DNA from: Akkermansia sp.
Lineage (GTDB): Bacteria > Verrucomicrobiota > Verrucomicrobiia > Verrucomicrobiales > Akkermansiaceae
NCBI GenBank assembly: GCA_017546845.1
Contig: JAFYRS010000007.1
Location: 1 to 40,365 of the forward strand
Length of the DNA stretch: 40,365 nucleotides
Direction of reading: 5' to 3'
How positions within the stretch are numbered: the stretch's first letter is position 1; each line of letters starts with the position of its first letter. The notes under the pieces were generated by a model. That model was not told where the DNA came from. It saw nothing but the letters and a program-made list of their open reading frames with translations, and searched no databases. Shown one piece after another: positions 23,604 to 31,082 of this stretch. A program made the translations under genes and the position numbers.

Positions 23604-24083
23604 ATGAGAATCAGTTTGCCTACAATCGCGTTGATGAGCCTGTTTGCCGTGTCCTGTACCCAGGTGCAGACAACGCACATTACGGATATGGCGGATCTGC
23701 CTCTCAAAACGACGGATCTGCCGGATGAAAACTGGAAGAATGCCCCGTTGCGAGCCAATGCTCAGTACGTTCTGTATGGGGCAAATACCCGCGCTGAGCG
23801 CGAGCTGTGCAAGGGCGATTACTACTTCCTGAGCTGGTACGATGCTGAGCCGCAGAAGCCTGTCCGCATCGAAATGCAGTACACCCAGGCGCTCACGGGG
23901 GCTGATGTGCTGACTCGCACGGTCGAATACAACGAACCGCGCGAGGAAGCCGGTTCCCGCAAGGAACGCTTCTTCTTCTCCGGCGAGGAACGCGCCCGGC
24001 GTGGCGATATCATGACCTGGAAGGTCAGCATCTATGTAGACGGCAAAGAGGTGGATACCCTGCAGTCTTTCCTTTGGGAGTAA
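23604..24083 (+). CDS. Small predicted lipoprotein, unknown function
   Basis: This is a 159-residue protein. [18 protein letters not shown] is a short lipoprotein signal with an acceptable lipobox (AVSC, Cys18). The mature part has a beta-rich core with [40 protein letters not shown] and a terminal [18 protein letters not shown], which looks like a small beta-sandwich. I do not recognise the family. An upstream in-frame ATG at 23586 would start before the predicted transcription start, so the later Met is favoured. Its stop is 48 nt before lepA, which has its own promoter. Confidence 0.75.
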   Translation: MRISLPTIALMSLFAVSCTQVQTTHITDMADLPLKTTDLPDENWKNAPLRANAQYVLYGANTRAERELCKGDYYFLSWYDAEPQKPVRIEMQYTQALTGADVLTRTVEYNEPREEAGSRKERFFFSGEERARRGDIMTWKVSIYVDGKEVDTLQSFLWE

Positions 24084-24093
24084 GCGAATTCGC

Positions 24094-24122
24094 TTGACTT
24101 ATGGCCGTTTGTCGCGTATCCT
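24094..24122 (+). promoter_or_regulatory. Promoter of lepA, very short leader
   Basis: TTGACT (24094-24099) and TATCCT (24117-24122) are 17 bases apart. The -10 ends 9 bases before the lepA ATG, so the leader would be only about 3 bases. Confidence 0.62.
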
Positions 24123-24131
24123 TGCGCGCGC

Positions 24132-25940
24132 ATGGCAACGGACATCAAATTCAAGCGCAATTTCTCCATCATTGCCCACATTGACCACGGTAAGACAACC
24201 CTGTCTGACCGCCTTCTGGAATTTACCAACACCATTGGCGAACGCGACAAGCAGGACCAGCTGCTCGATGCCATGGATCTGGAGCGTGAGAAGGGGATTA
24301 CCATCAAGTCTCACCCCGTCACCATGCGCTACAAGGCCAAGGATGGTAACACCTACGAGCTTAATCTCCTGGATACCCCCGGTCACGTGGACTTCTCCTA
24401 CGAGGTGAGCCGTTCGCTCGCCGCATGTGATGGCGCCGTGCTTATTGTGGACGCTGCCCAGGGCGTGGAAGCCCAGACCCTGGCCAATATGCACCTGGCC
24501 GTGGAGCAGAATCTCGAAATTGTCCCTGTGGTCAACAAGATTGACCTGCCCAGCACCAATCTGCCCCAGGTATACCGCCAGCTGGAGGAAATCGTCTGCA
24601 TTCCCAAGGAAGAGGCCATTCTCTGCTCCGCCAAGGCTGGTATCGGTATCGAGGACGTGCTGGAAGCCATCGTGACCCGCGTGCCCGCCCCTAAGGTGAT
24701 GGAGGACGATAACCACCTGCGCGCCCTGGTGTTCGACTCTGTGTACGATGCCTACCGCGGCGTGGTGTCCTATGTGCGTCTGGTGAGTGGCCGTGTTGCC
24801 CGCGGCATGAAGGTCAAGCTTTTCGCCACCGACGAAACCTACGAAGTGAAGGAAGTCGGTATCTTCACCCCCAAGATGCAGGCCACGGATGAGCTGCACA
24901 CTGGTGACGTGGGCTACATCATCGCCAACATGAAGAGCGCTGCCGATGTGAAGATCGGCGATACCTACACCAACCTGGCCGACCCCTGCAGCGAGCCGCT
25001 GCCCGGTTTCAAGGAAATCCGCCCCATGGTGTTCTCCGGCATCTACCCGGTGGATTCCGGCGATTATGAAGCGCTGAAAGCCGCCATGGCCAAGCTGCAG
25101 ATTAACGATGCCGCCTTCACCTACATGGGCGAAAGCTCCGTGGCGCTTGGTTTCGGTTTCCGCTGCGGTTTCCTGGGTCTGCTGCACATGGAGATTATCC
25201 AGGAACGCCTGCGCCGCGAGTTCAACATGGACGTGATTTCCACCTACCCCTCCGTGATTTACGAAGTGCGCAAGACGGATGGCGAGGAAATCAACGTCGA
25301 TAACCCCAGCATCCTGCCCGAACCGCAGGAAATCGATGAAATCCGTGAACCCATCGTCAAGGTATTCATCATGATTCCCAGCGAATACATCGGCGCCATC
25401 ATGAGCATCGTCATGGAAAAACGCGGTGAGCTGACGCATACCGAAACGATTGATGACACCCGCGTGATGCTTACCTGCCGCATCCCCATGGCTGAAATCC
25501 TGGTGGACTTCAACGACAAACTCAAGAGCGCTACCCGCGGCTATGGTTCCATGGACTACGAGTATGATGGTTACCAGGCTGCCAAGCTCGTGAAGATGGA
25601 CATGATGATTGCCGGTGAGCCGGTGGATGCCTTCTCCATGATTGTGCACCGCGACCGCGCCGAATCCGTGGGCCGCGAACTGGCAACCAAACTCAAGGAT
25701 GTGATTCCCCGCCAGCTCTTCACCGTGGCCATTCAGGCCTGCATCGGTGGCAAGATTATCGCCCGCGAAAGCATTTCCCCCATGCGTAAGAACGTGACGG
25801 CCAAGTGTTACGGCGGTGACGTGACCCGTAAGCGCAAGCTGCTCGAAAAGCAGAAGGAAGGTAAGAAGCGCATGAAGGCCATCGGTAAGGTGAGCATTCC
25901 GCAGGAAGCCTTCATCAATGTGCTGAAGAGCGGCGATTGA
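24132..25940 (+). CDS. lepA: Elongation factor 4 (LepA), ribosomal back-translocase GTPase
   Basis: This 602-residue translational GTPase is the standard length of LepA. G1 is AHIDHGKTTL (residues 15-24), G2 lies in the LEREKGITIKSH region, G3 is LLDTPGHVDFSYEV and G4 is VVNKIDLP. EF-G-like domains follow, and the C-terminus carries the LepA-specific basic domain (YGGDVTRKRKLLEKQKEGKK). It binds ribosomes stalled under ionic or temperature stress and aids initiation or back-translocation. The frequently linked lepB is absent. The next gene starts one base after its stop. Confidence 0.98.
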   Translation: MATDIKFKRNFSIIAHIDHGKTTLSDRLLEFTNTIGERDKQDQLLDAMDLEREKGITIKSHPVTMRYKAKDGNTYELNLLDTPGHVDFSYEVSRSLAACDGAVLIVDAAQGVEAQTLANMHLAVEQNLEIVPVVNKIDLPSTNLPQVYRQLEEIVCIPKEEAILCSAKAGIGIEDVLEAIVTRVPAPKVMEDDNHLRALVFDSVYDAYRGVVSYVRLVSGRVARGMKVKLFATDETYEVKEVGIFTPKMQATDELHTGDVGYIIANMKSAADVKIGDTYTNLADPCSEPLPGFKEIRPMVFSGIYPVDSGDYEALKAAMAKLQINDAAFTYMGESSVALGFGFRCGFLGLLHMEIIQERLRREFNMDVISTYPSVIYEVRKTDGEEINVDNPSILPEPQEIDEIREPIVKVFIMIPSEYIGAIMSIVMEKRGELTHTETIDDTRVMLTCRIPMAEILVDFNDKLKSATRGYGSMDYEYDGYQAAKLVKMDMMIAGEPVDAFSMIVHRDRAESVGRELATKLKDVIPRQLFTVAIQACIGGKIIARESISPMRKNVTAKCYGGDVTRKRKLLEKQKEGKKRMKAIGKVSIPQEAFINVLKSGD

Positions 25941-25941
25941 T

Positions 25942-26358
25942 ATGCGAAGGCTTTTTTCAGCCCTGGCTCTGCTGTATGCGGCTCTCGGCAGCTACTATGT
26001 GCAGGAATCGGCTCTGGAATATCCGGATACGCTTCTCGCTTCAGCGGTGCTGGCCTGGGCACCGGCTCTGGTGGTTCTCCTTCTGGTCTGCCCCTGGCTG
26101 GGCGGTAAGAAATGGGTGGATTCATTGCCCGTTGCAAACTGGGTTACGCTCGTGCCATGCCTGGTTTCCATGGCTTTCTTTTTCATGTTGATGAGCGACG
26201 GTGCGTCGCCGTCTTTCTGCCGGAGCGATGCTGAGGAAGTGATGCTTGGAGCGGGGCTGTTCGTAGCCCCTCTGGCAGCCATGTTGGTTGCTGCCACCTA
26301 TGTCTTCAGTCTGGGGATGGTGGTTCTGTTCCGCTGGGCAAAGAAGAACCGCAGTTAA
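25942..26358 (+). CDS. Small polytopic membrane protein, unknown function
   Basis: This is a 138-residue protein with four hydrophobic segments: LFSALALLYAALGSYYV, LLASAVLAWAPALVVLLLV, WVTLVPCLVSMAFFFMLM, and the paired stretch VAPLAAMLVAATYVFSLGMV. A basic tail, FRWAKKNRS, ends the protein. I do not recognise a family and no catalytic residues stand out. The ATG is one base after the lepA stop, so translation is probably coupled to lepA. Its stop codon is inside the stem of the terminator shared with rho. Confidence 0.75.
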   Translation: MRRLFSALALLYAALGSYYVQESALEYPDTLLASAVLAWAPALVVLLLVCPWLGGKKWVDSLPVANWVTLVPCLVSMAFFFMLMSDGASPSFCRSDAEEVMLGAGLFVAPLAAMLVAATYVFSLGMVVLFRWAKKNRS

Positions 26359-26378
26359 AAAACTGCGGTTCTTTGTTT
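26344..26378. terminator. Bidirectional terminator shared by the small membrane protein and rho
   Basis: AAGAACCGCAGTT (26344-26356) pairs perfectly with AACTGCGGTTCTT (26361-26373) around a 4-base A loop, and TGTTT follows on the plus side. The left arm encodes the last codons and part of the stop codon of the plus-strand gene. The rho stop lies 4 bases past the other arm, so in the rho direction the hairpin follows almost directly. Confidence 0.88.
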
Positions 26379-27735
26379 AGCGTTGGGATTTCAAATCCTG
26401 CATCAATTGGGCATTGGAGTGGCATTTCTTCAGGAAGAAGAGCAGGCGCTCCATTGCCTCTGTGGGCTTGTGGTTGGCCAGGCCGCGGCGGATGAGGCGC
26501 ACCTTCTCCAGCCATAATTCCGGGAGAATCAGCTCCTCACGGCGTGTGCCGCTCTTCAGGATGTCCACCGCCGGGTAGATATACATCTCTGCAATGCGGC
26601 GGTTGAGCACCAGCTCCATGTTGCCCGTTCCCTTGAATTCCTGGAAAATGAGCTCATCCATGCGGCTGTTGGTTTCTACCAGGGCCGTGGCCAGGATGGT
26701 GAGCGAACCGGCACCGCGGGTGTTGCGGGCGGCGGCAAACAGGCGGCGGGGTGTTTCCAGCGCGCGGGCATCAATGCCGCCGCTCATGGTGCGGCCGCTG
26801 CCGCGCTCTGCATTGTTGTAGGCGCGTGCCAGACGGGTGATGGAGTCCAGCAGTATCAGCACGTGCCTGCCGGCCTCCACGAGGCGCTTGGCTCGTTCTA
26901 TGGCCATTTCGGCAATGCGGCAGTGCTCGCGCACGTTGCTGTCATTGCTGGAGGCAAAAATCTCTGCCCCGGGCAGGGCGCGCTTGAACTCCGTCACCTC
27001 TTCCGGTCGTTCATCCACCAGCAGCACCATGAGGTGCAGGTCATCGCCGTAATTCTCGCGGGCGCCTTCGGCAATATGCATGAGCAGGGTGGTTTTGCCG
27101 GTGCGGGGCGGGGCCACAATGAGGCCGCGCTGGCCGCGTGCCACCGGGGCCATTAAATCCAGCGTGCGGGTGGTGAAGCGCGAGGGTATGGTCTCAAAAG
27201 AGAGGCGGTGGGTGGGATTCACCGCTTTCAAATCCTCAAAGTGGGGATTGGCGGCGGCCTCGGCGGGCTCCTGGCCGTTCACCTGCTGCACTGAAATGAG
27301 CTGGTGCCCGCGCTCGTAGCGCTGTGCCATGCCGGTAAGCTGCACAAAGGGGCGCAGACGCAGTTCGGTGATGATGTCTGCCGGCACATAGATGGCGGCA
27401 TCGGAGGGAGCCCAGTCATTATCCGCCGTGCGGATGAAGCCGAACCCCTTGTTGGTGATTTCCAGCAGGCCGGTGATGCTTTCCGGCTCGCCCACGGGAA
27501 CGTATGCGCGGGTGGCAGAGTCCTGATTGTTCTGCTGTTGTTTGTTTTTGTTGAAGCGCTGTTTCTGGGGCTTGTTGCGGTTGAACGATTCGCGGCGCAC
27601 CTGGGCAGCACCCTGGTTTTCGCCCTGGGGGGTCTTGTTGTTGTCCCCCTGCTGGCGGTTGCGGTGGTGGAAATGGCGGCGCTGGTTAGGGCGCTGCTGC
27701 CGCTGGCTGTTGGAGTTTTCCCCGGGTGCGGTCAT
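26377..27735 (-). CDS. rho: Transcription termination factor Rho with Asn/Gln/Arg-rich N-terminus
   Basis: This hexameric RNA-dependent ATPase ends transcripts that lack hairpins. From the ATG at 27735 the protein has 452 residues; an in-frame ATG at 27759 adds eight more but lies 3 bases from a stable hairpin, so the inner start is preferred, with doubt. Residues about 5-75 are low complexity, rich in Gln, Asn and Arg (QRQQRPNQRRHFHHRNRQQG). The cold-shock-like RNA-binding domain follows (GLLEITNKGFGFIR), then the ATPase with Walker A VAPPRTGKTTLLM (about 208-220) and Walker B HVLILLDSITRLARAY. The R-loop and Q-loop regions are complete. The classical N-terminal Rho helix bundle is replaced by the low-complexity segment. 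It is downstream of yebC. Confidence 0.95.
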   Translation of the reverse strand: MTAPGENSNSQRQQRPNQRRHFHHRNRQQGDNNKTPQGENQGAAQVRRESFNRNKPQKQRFNKNKQQQNNQDSATRAYVPVGEPESITGLLEITNKGFGFIRTADNDWAPSDAAIYVPADIITELRLRPFVQLTGMAQRYERGHQLISVQQVNGQEPAEAAANPHFEDLKAVNPTHRLSFETIPSRFTTRTLDLMAPVARGQRGLIVAPPRTGKTTLLMHIAEGARENYGDDLHLMVLLVDERPEEVTEFKRALPGAEIFASSNDSNVREHCRIAEMAIERAKRLVEAGRHVLILLDSITRLARAYNNAERGSGRTMSGGIDARALETPRRLFAAARNTRGAGSLTILATALVETNSRMDELIFQEFKGTGNMELVLNRRIAEMYIYPAVDILKSGTRREELILPELWLEKVRLIRRGLANHKPTEAMERLLFFLKKCHSNAQLMQDLKSQR

Positions 27736-27762
27736 AACCTCAGAAAAGTAGGTAGGCATTCA

Positions 27763-27793
27763 GCAAATGGGGCAGGGGTGCTGCCCCATTTGC
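27763..27793 (-). promoter_or_regulatory. Stable hairpin in the rho leader
   Basis: GCAAATGGGGCA (27763-27774) pairs perfectly with TGCCCCATTTGC (27782-27793), a 12-bp stem with a 7-base loop. On the minus strand it lies between yebC and rho, 3 bases before the outer rho ATG (27759) and 27 before the inner one. No U-run follows, so it is not a classical terminator; a control element is more likely. Confidence 0.6.
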
Positions 27794-27827
27794 CTGAGAA
27801 AAATAAGGACAAAGGGAATAACTAAAA

Positions 27828-28580
27828 TCAGAGCTGTTCGAGAACAGCGTCATCGATTTCGAAGTTGGCGAACACGTTCATCGTGTCGTCATAGTCATCG
27901 AGCAGATCGTAAAGCTTCATCACCTTGCGGGCCACGGCCACATCGGAAATCGTGGTCGGGTTCTGGGGCACGGAGATAAGCTTCATGCCGGTTACGTTCT
28001 TACCGGCGGCGCCCAGGGCTTCAGACACGGTGCCCAGGTCGGTGGGGCCACAGGTGAATATCCATTCGTTTTCCTCGTCGCCGGGTTCGAACTCATCAGC
28101 GCCGCAGTCCATGGCAAGTTCCATGGCGGAGTCTTCGTCCAGAGAGGCATCGATGAAACGCACCTCGCCCTTGCGGTCGAATTGGTAGGAAACGGAGCCG
28201 GGGGTGCCCATGTTGCCTCCGTTCTTGGAGAAGATGGTGCGGATTTCAGAGGAGCAGCGGTTGGTGTTGTCGGTGGCCACTTCCACAATGATGGCGGTAC
28301 CCTCGGGGCCGTAGCCCTCGTAGGTTACTTCCTGAATGGCCTCACCCTGCAGTTCACCGGTGCCCTTCTTCACGGCGCGGTCAATGTTGTCCTTGGGCAT
28401 GGAGGCAGCCTTGGCGCCTTCAATGGCCGTGCGCAGACGCGGGTTGGTGTCTACATCGCCGCCGCCGCTCTTGGCTGCCAGGGTGATTTCCTTGGAGAAA
28501 CGGGCAAAAATCTTGCCTTTCTTCGCGTCGGCAGCTGCCTTCGTGAACTTAATCTTGGACCATTTGTTATGACCGGACAT
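27828..28580 (-). CDS. yebC: YebC/PmpR family protein
   Basis: This is a 250-residue protein of standard length. The start MSGHNKWSKIKFTKAAADAK is diagnostic, followed by RLRTAIEGAKAASMPKDNID and VTYEGYGPEGTAIIVE, the conserved YebC core, and NVFANFEID near the C-terminus. YebC proteins act either as DNA-binding regulators or, as recent work on the family indicates, as ribosome-associated factors relieving stalls at proline stretches; sequence does not decide between these. A longer reading to 28622 would add 14 unlike residues. It precedes rho and follows tRNA-Pro on the same strand. Confidence 0.95.
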   Translation of the reverse strand: MSGHNKWSKIKFTKAAADAKKGKIFARFSKEITLAAKSGGGDVDTNPRLRTAIEGAKAASMPKDNIDRAVKKGTGELQGEAIQEVTYEGYGPEGTAIIVEVATDNTNRCSSEIRTIFSKNGGNMGTPGSVSYQFDRKGEVRFIDASLDEDSAMELAMDCGADEFEPGDEENEWIFTCGPTDLGTVSEALGAAGKNVTGMKLISVPQNPTTISDVAVARKVMKLYDLLDDYDDTMNVFANFEIDDAVLEQL

Positions 28581-28655
28581 ATAATGAGATATGGGGTTGT
28601 GAAAACGAATTTCCCACCTCATGCAGATGGTGTGGTGGGGTATTCAGACGCCAGG

Positions 28656-28696
28656 GCGGAGACCAATCTCCGCTGCGTATGCCGCATGATTGCGGC
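28656..28696 (-). other. Two consecutive hairpins between tRNA-Pro and yebC
   Basis: GCGGAGA/TCTCCGC (28656-28662 with 28667-28673) and GCCGCA/TGCGGC (28681-28686 with 28691-28696) each enclose a 4-base loop. They lie 27 bases after the tRNA-Pro 3' end and about 75 bases before yebC on the minus strand. Without a U-run they are weak as terminators. They may serve tRNA 3' processing or the yebC leader. Confidence 0.4.
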
Positions 28697-28722
28697 TGCC
28701 GGCTGGAACCGGAAAAGAAAAA

Positions 28723-28796
<74 letters not shown>

Positions 28797-28817
28797 CTGT
28801 GCTTGAAAGCCGGGGCA

Positions 28818-28845
28818 ATTATACATGGAAAATTGGCTTTGGCAA
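28818..28845 (-). promoter_or_regulatory. Promoter of tRNA-Pro(CGG)
   Basis: On the minus strand TTGCCA (28840-28845) and a perfect TATAAT (28818-28823) are 16 bases apart. The start site would be about 14 bases before the tRNA. Confidence 0.85.
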
Positions 28846-28876
28846 GTATAAAATCATCTGTTATGCCAAAAATAGC

Positions 28877-28915
28877 ATAAAAAATACCGCGTGGCTGTTG
28901 ATGCCACGCGGTATT
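28877..28915 (-). terminator. Intrinsic terminator of the map operon
   Basis: AATACCGCGTGGC (28883-28895) pairs perfectly with GCCACGCGGTATT (28903-28915), a 13-bp stem with a 7-base loop. On the minus strand it ends in TATTTTTTATG, a good U-run. It lies 62 bases after the stop of the gene at 28978-31008. Confidence 0.92.
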
Positions 28916-28977
28916 CAGGTAATAAGTCACAGGAAACAGAGGGGGAGAGACGCTTTTCCTGTGAGAAAGGAAGGGGG

Positions 28978-31008
28978 TTATTCCTTGTTGCGCTTCTGGT
29001 AAGCCTCGCGCATCTGGGCTGCATTCACCGCATTGGTGTGTGTCTTTTCCAGAGCGCGCTCGGCCTCATACTGAATGTCGTCGTCCTTGTCGGCCTTGTA
29101 CTTGTTCAGGATGCTGAGCACCCATTCGTGGTCGCTCAGGCTGCCCAGCACGCGGATGACCTGCTGCTTCTGCTTGCGGCGGGTCTGAAGGGTTTCGAGT
29201 TCTTCCTTCAGCTTGGGAAGGTCGGGGTGGGTGTCGCCGATGTAAAGGGTGGAGTCCACATCCGTCTTATTAATGATGTCCTGAATGTTGGAGGTGTCGC
29301 CGAACGGGTTATCGAAGCACATGGCGAGCAGTTTTTCTCCGTCAGCAATGCTGCGCGGGCGATCCTGCTTGAGAATGGTGCCGATAACGTTATTGATGTT
29401 GCTCAGGGCCTTGGCATCATCGGCTGCGGCTTCTTTCTGCTCCAGCACATAGTCCAGAATATCATCATTGCCCCAGGAACCAATGAATACCGGCGCTGCG
29501 CCGTACCAACCTTCGGACTGGATTTCGCCCTTATAGAATTCGAGCGCCTTGGGGGAGCATGCCTTGGCCAGGGTGCTGGCCATGCCGGTGTTGTTGCGCA
29601 GCTTCTCCGGCATGTGGGTGAAGATGTCATCGCCCAGGGAGGCTTTCTTGTCCTGGTCATCCATCATCATGATGATGTTGTCCAGGCAGTTGCAGAGGAT
29701 GCCGGCCAGCGTGTTGTCGGCAATATCGCTCTTGAGCAGGTCAAGAATCTCCTTGGCATCGGATGCGGTGACGCGCAGGCCGATACATTCCCAGATGTAG
29801 GCCAGGTACTGGGTCTTCTTGGCCCAGGGCTTGGTGGTCTTCTTGTCAGCAATGGTCTTGGCCAGCTTCTTGAGCTCGGCGTTTACACCCTTGGCATCGG
29901 AAATGGCGACACGCTGCAGCAGCCAGTGGAAGAGCGAGGGTTTCATCTTGACGCACTCCTTGCCCATGGTGTCGAAAATCATGGTGCGGATAGCATCGTC
30001 CTGTTCGGCAGCAAGCCCCAGCAGCAGGCAGGCGTTCTGAGCCACACCCTCGGCGCGTGCGCCGTAGCGCGGCTTGCCGTTCTCGCCTTTCACATAGGGG
30101 TCTACGACTACCTCCATGAGGGCTTTTGCATCTGCCATGGTGCAGGTCACGTCCACCTTCTTACGGGCGGCATCTGCCATGTTCTCCACGCCCTGCATGT
30201 TGATTTGCTGGGCGCGGCGGAGCAGGTCGTTGGTGTAGTCGATATGAGCCTGAATGCGGGCGTTTTCGGCCTGCTTCTGAACAACCATCACGGTGCAGAT
30301 GCCGATAGTGGCAACCAGCAGACCGGCACCAACCATGAAGGGAACTGTCTTCCAGATGGGGGTGCGCTGCTCTTCCTCCTGAAGAGCGCGCAGGTAGGCC
30401 TCGCGTCTGGCTTCCTCCTCTTCTTCGGCCGATTTCTCAGTGGCGGCGGCTTTCTTTTTCTTCTTCTTGACGGCTTTCAGCTTCTCGGTGGGAGTAGGTG
30501 CTTCCGGAGCTTCTTCGGTTGTGGCGGCCGGGGCTTCTTCCTCCATCTGGGCGGGGGCTTCCTCGGCGGCGGTTTGTGCTTCTTCGGCGGCCTGCAGTGC
30601 GGCCATCTGGCGGTTATACTCCTCCATCTGGCGGTTGTATTCCTCCATCTGGCGCTCGTATTCTTCCTGGGCCAGGCGGGCGGCTTCGGCTTCAGCAGCA
30701 GCCTGGGCGGCGGCTTCGTCAACCTGCGGTTCAGCGGCGGCGGGGATTTCCTCCACGGGCTGTTCAATAGCGGGGACTGCTTCAACCGGCTGGGTTGCAA
30801 TAGTTGTGATTGTTTCCTCCGGCTCTGCGGCGGGAGTCTCAGGCTTCTTTGCCTTGGGAGTAGGGGTGGCAGCGGGTTTCTTGGGAACAATAGTCTTGCC
30901 CGTGGCGCTCTTGAGAGTGGGCTGTTTAGCAGTAGCTGTGCCGGAGGGGCGCAGGGTGCGCACAGGGGCTGCACCGGTGGAGGCGGTTTTCAGTTTCGGA
31001 GTGGCCAT
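28978..31008 (-). CDS. Large single-pass membrane protein with Ala/Pro/Glu-rich cytoplasmic domain, unknown function
   Basis: This is a 676-residue protein I do not recognise. Residues 1-215 are low complexity, rich in Ala, Pro, Glu and Lys (TPKAKKPETPAAEPEETI and similar). They include a helical heptad stretch with three copies of QMEEYNR-like units (about 115-138) and a run of six Lys. One membrane helix follows near 220-245 (VPFMVGAGLLVATIGICTVM). The remaining 430 residues are helical and soluble, with repeated pairs of helices reminiscent of HEAT/TPR-type solenoids, probably outside the inner membrane. No enzyme motif is seen. It is the last gene of the map operon, 74 nt after the 277-residue membrane protein. 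A scaffold or envelope-bridging role is only a guess. Confidence 0.75.
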   Translation of the reverse strand: MATPKLKTASTGAAPVRTLRPSGTATAKQPTLKSATGKTIVPKKPAATPTPKAKKPETPAAEPEETITTIATQPVEAVPAIEQPVEEIPAAAEPQVDEAAAQAAAEAEAARLAQEEYERQMEEYNRQMEEYNRQMAALQAAEEAQTAAEEAPAQMEEEAPAATTEEAPEAPTPTEKLKAVKKKKKKAAATEKSAEEEEEARREAYLRALQEEEQRTPIWKTVPFMVGAGLLVATIGICTVMVVQKQAENARIQAHIDYTNDLLRRAQQINMQGVENMADAARKKVDVTCTMADAKALMEVVVDPYVKGENGKPRYGARAEGVAQNACLLLGLAAEQDDAIRTMIFDTMGKECVKMKPSLFHWLLQRVAISDAKGVNAELKKLAKTIADKKTTKPWAKKTQYLAYIWECIGLRVTASDAKEILDLLKSDIADNTLAGILCNCLDNIIMMMDDQDKKASLGDDIFTHMPEKLRNNTGMASTLAKACSPKALEFYKGEIQSEGWYGAAPVFIGSWGNDDILDYVLEQKEAAADDAKALSNINNVIGTILKQDRPRSIADGEKLLAMCFDNPFGDTSNIQDIINKTDVDSTLYIGDTHPDLPKLKEELETLQTRRKQKQQVIRVLGSLSDHEWVLSILNKYKADKDDDIQYEAERALEKTHTNAVNAAQMREAYQKRNKE
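30604..30666. repeat. Three tandem 21-bp units inside the large membrane protein gene
   Basis: Units at 30604-30624, 30625-30645 and 30646-30666 begin CATCTGGCG and encode heptads of the QMEEYNR type on the minus strand. The first two units differ at two positions; the third is more diverged. Being a multiple of three, copy-number change would keep frame and lengthen or shorten a coiled coil. Confidence 0.8.
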
Positions 31009-31082
31009 AGTTAGCAGAGTTGTTGAAATGGTTTACTGCGTGCCCTCTACCTTTAACATATTCTGGCGCAGAATGCAATCAT

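Noticed and set aside
24099..25649. A long minus-strand open frame over lepA
   Set aside because: lepA is unmistakable on the plus strand; the opposite frame is His/Gly-rich with no motif.
28891..31014. A 707-codon open frame on the plus strand
   Set aside because: It is the shadow of the minus-strand 676-residue gene, full of Gly, Leu and Phe runs, and crosses that gene's terminator.
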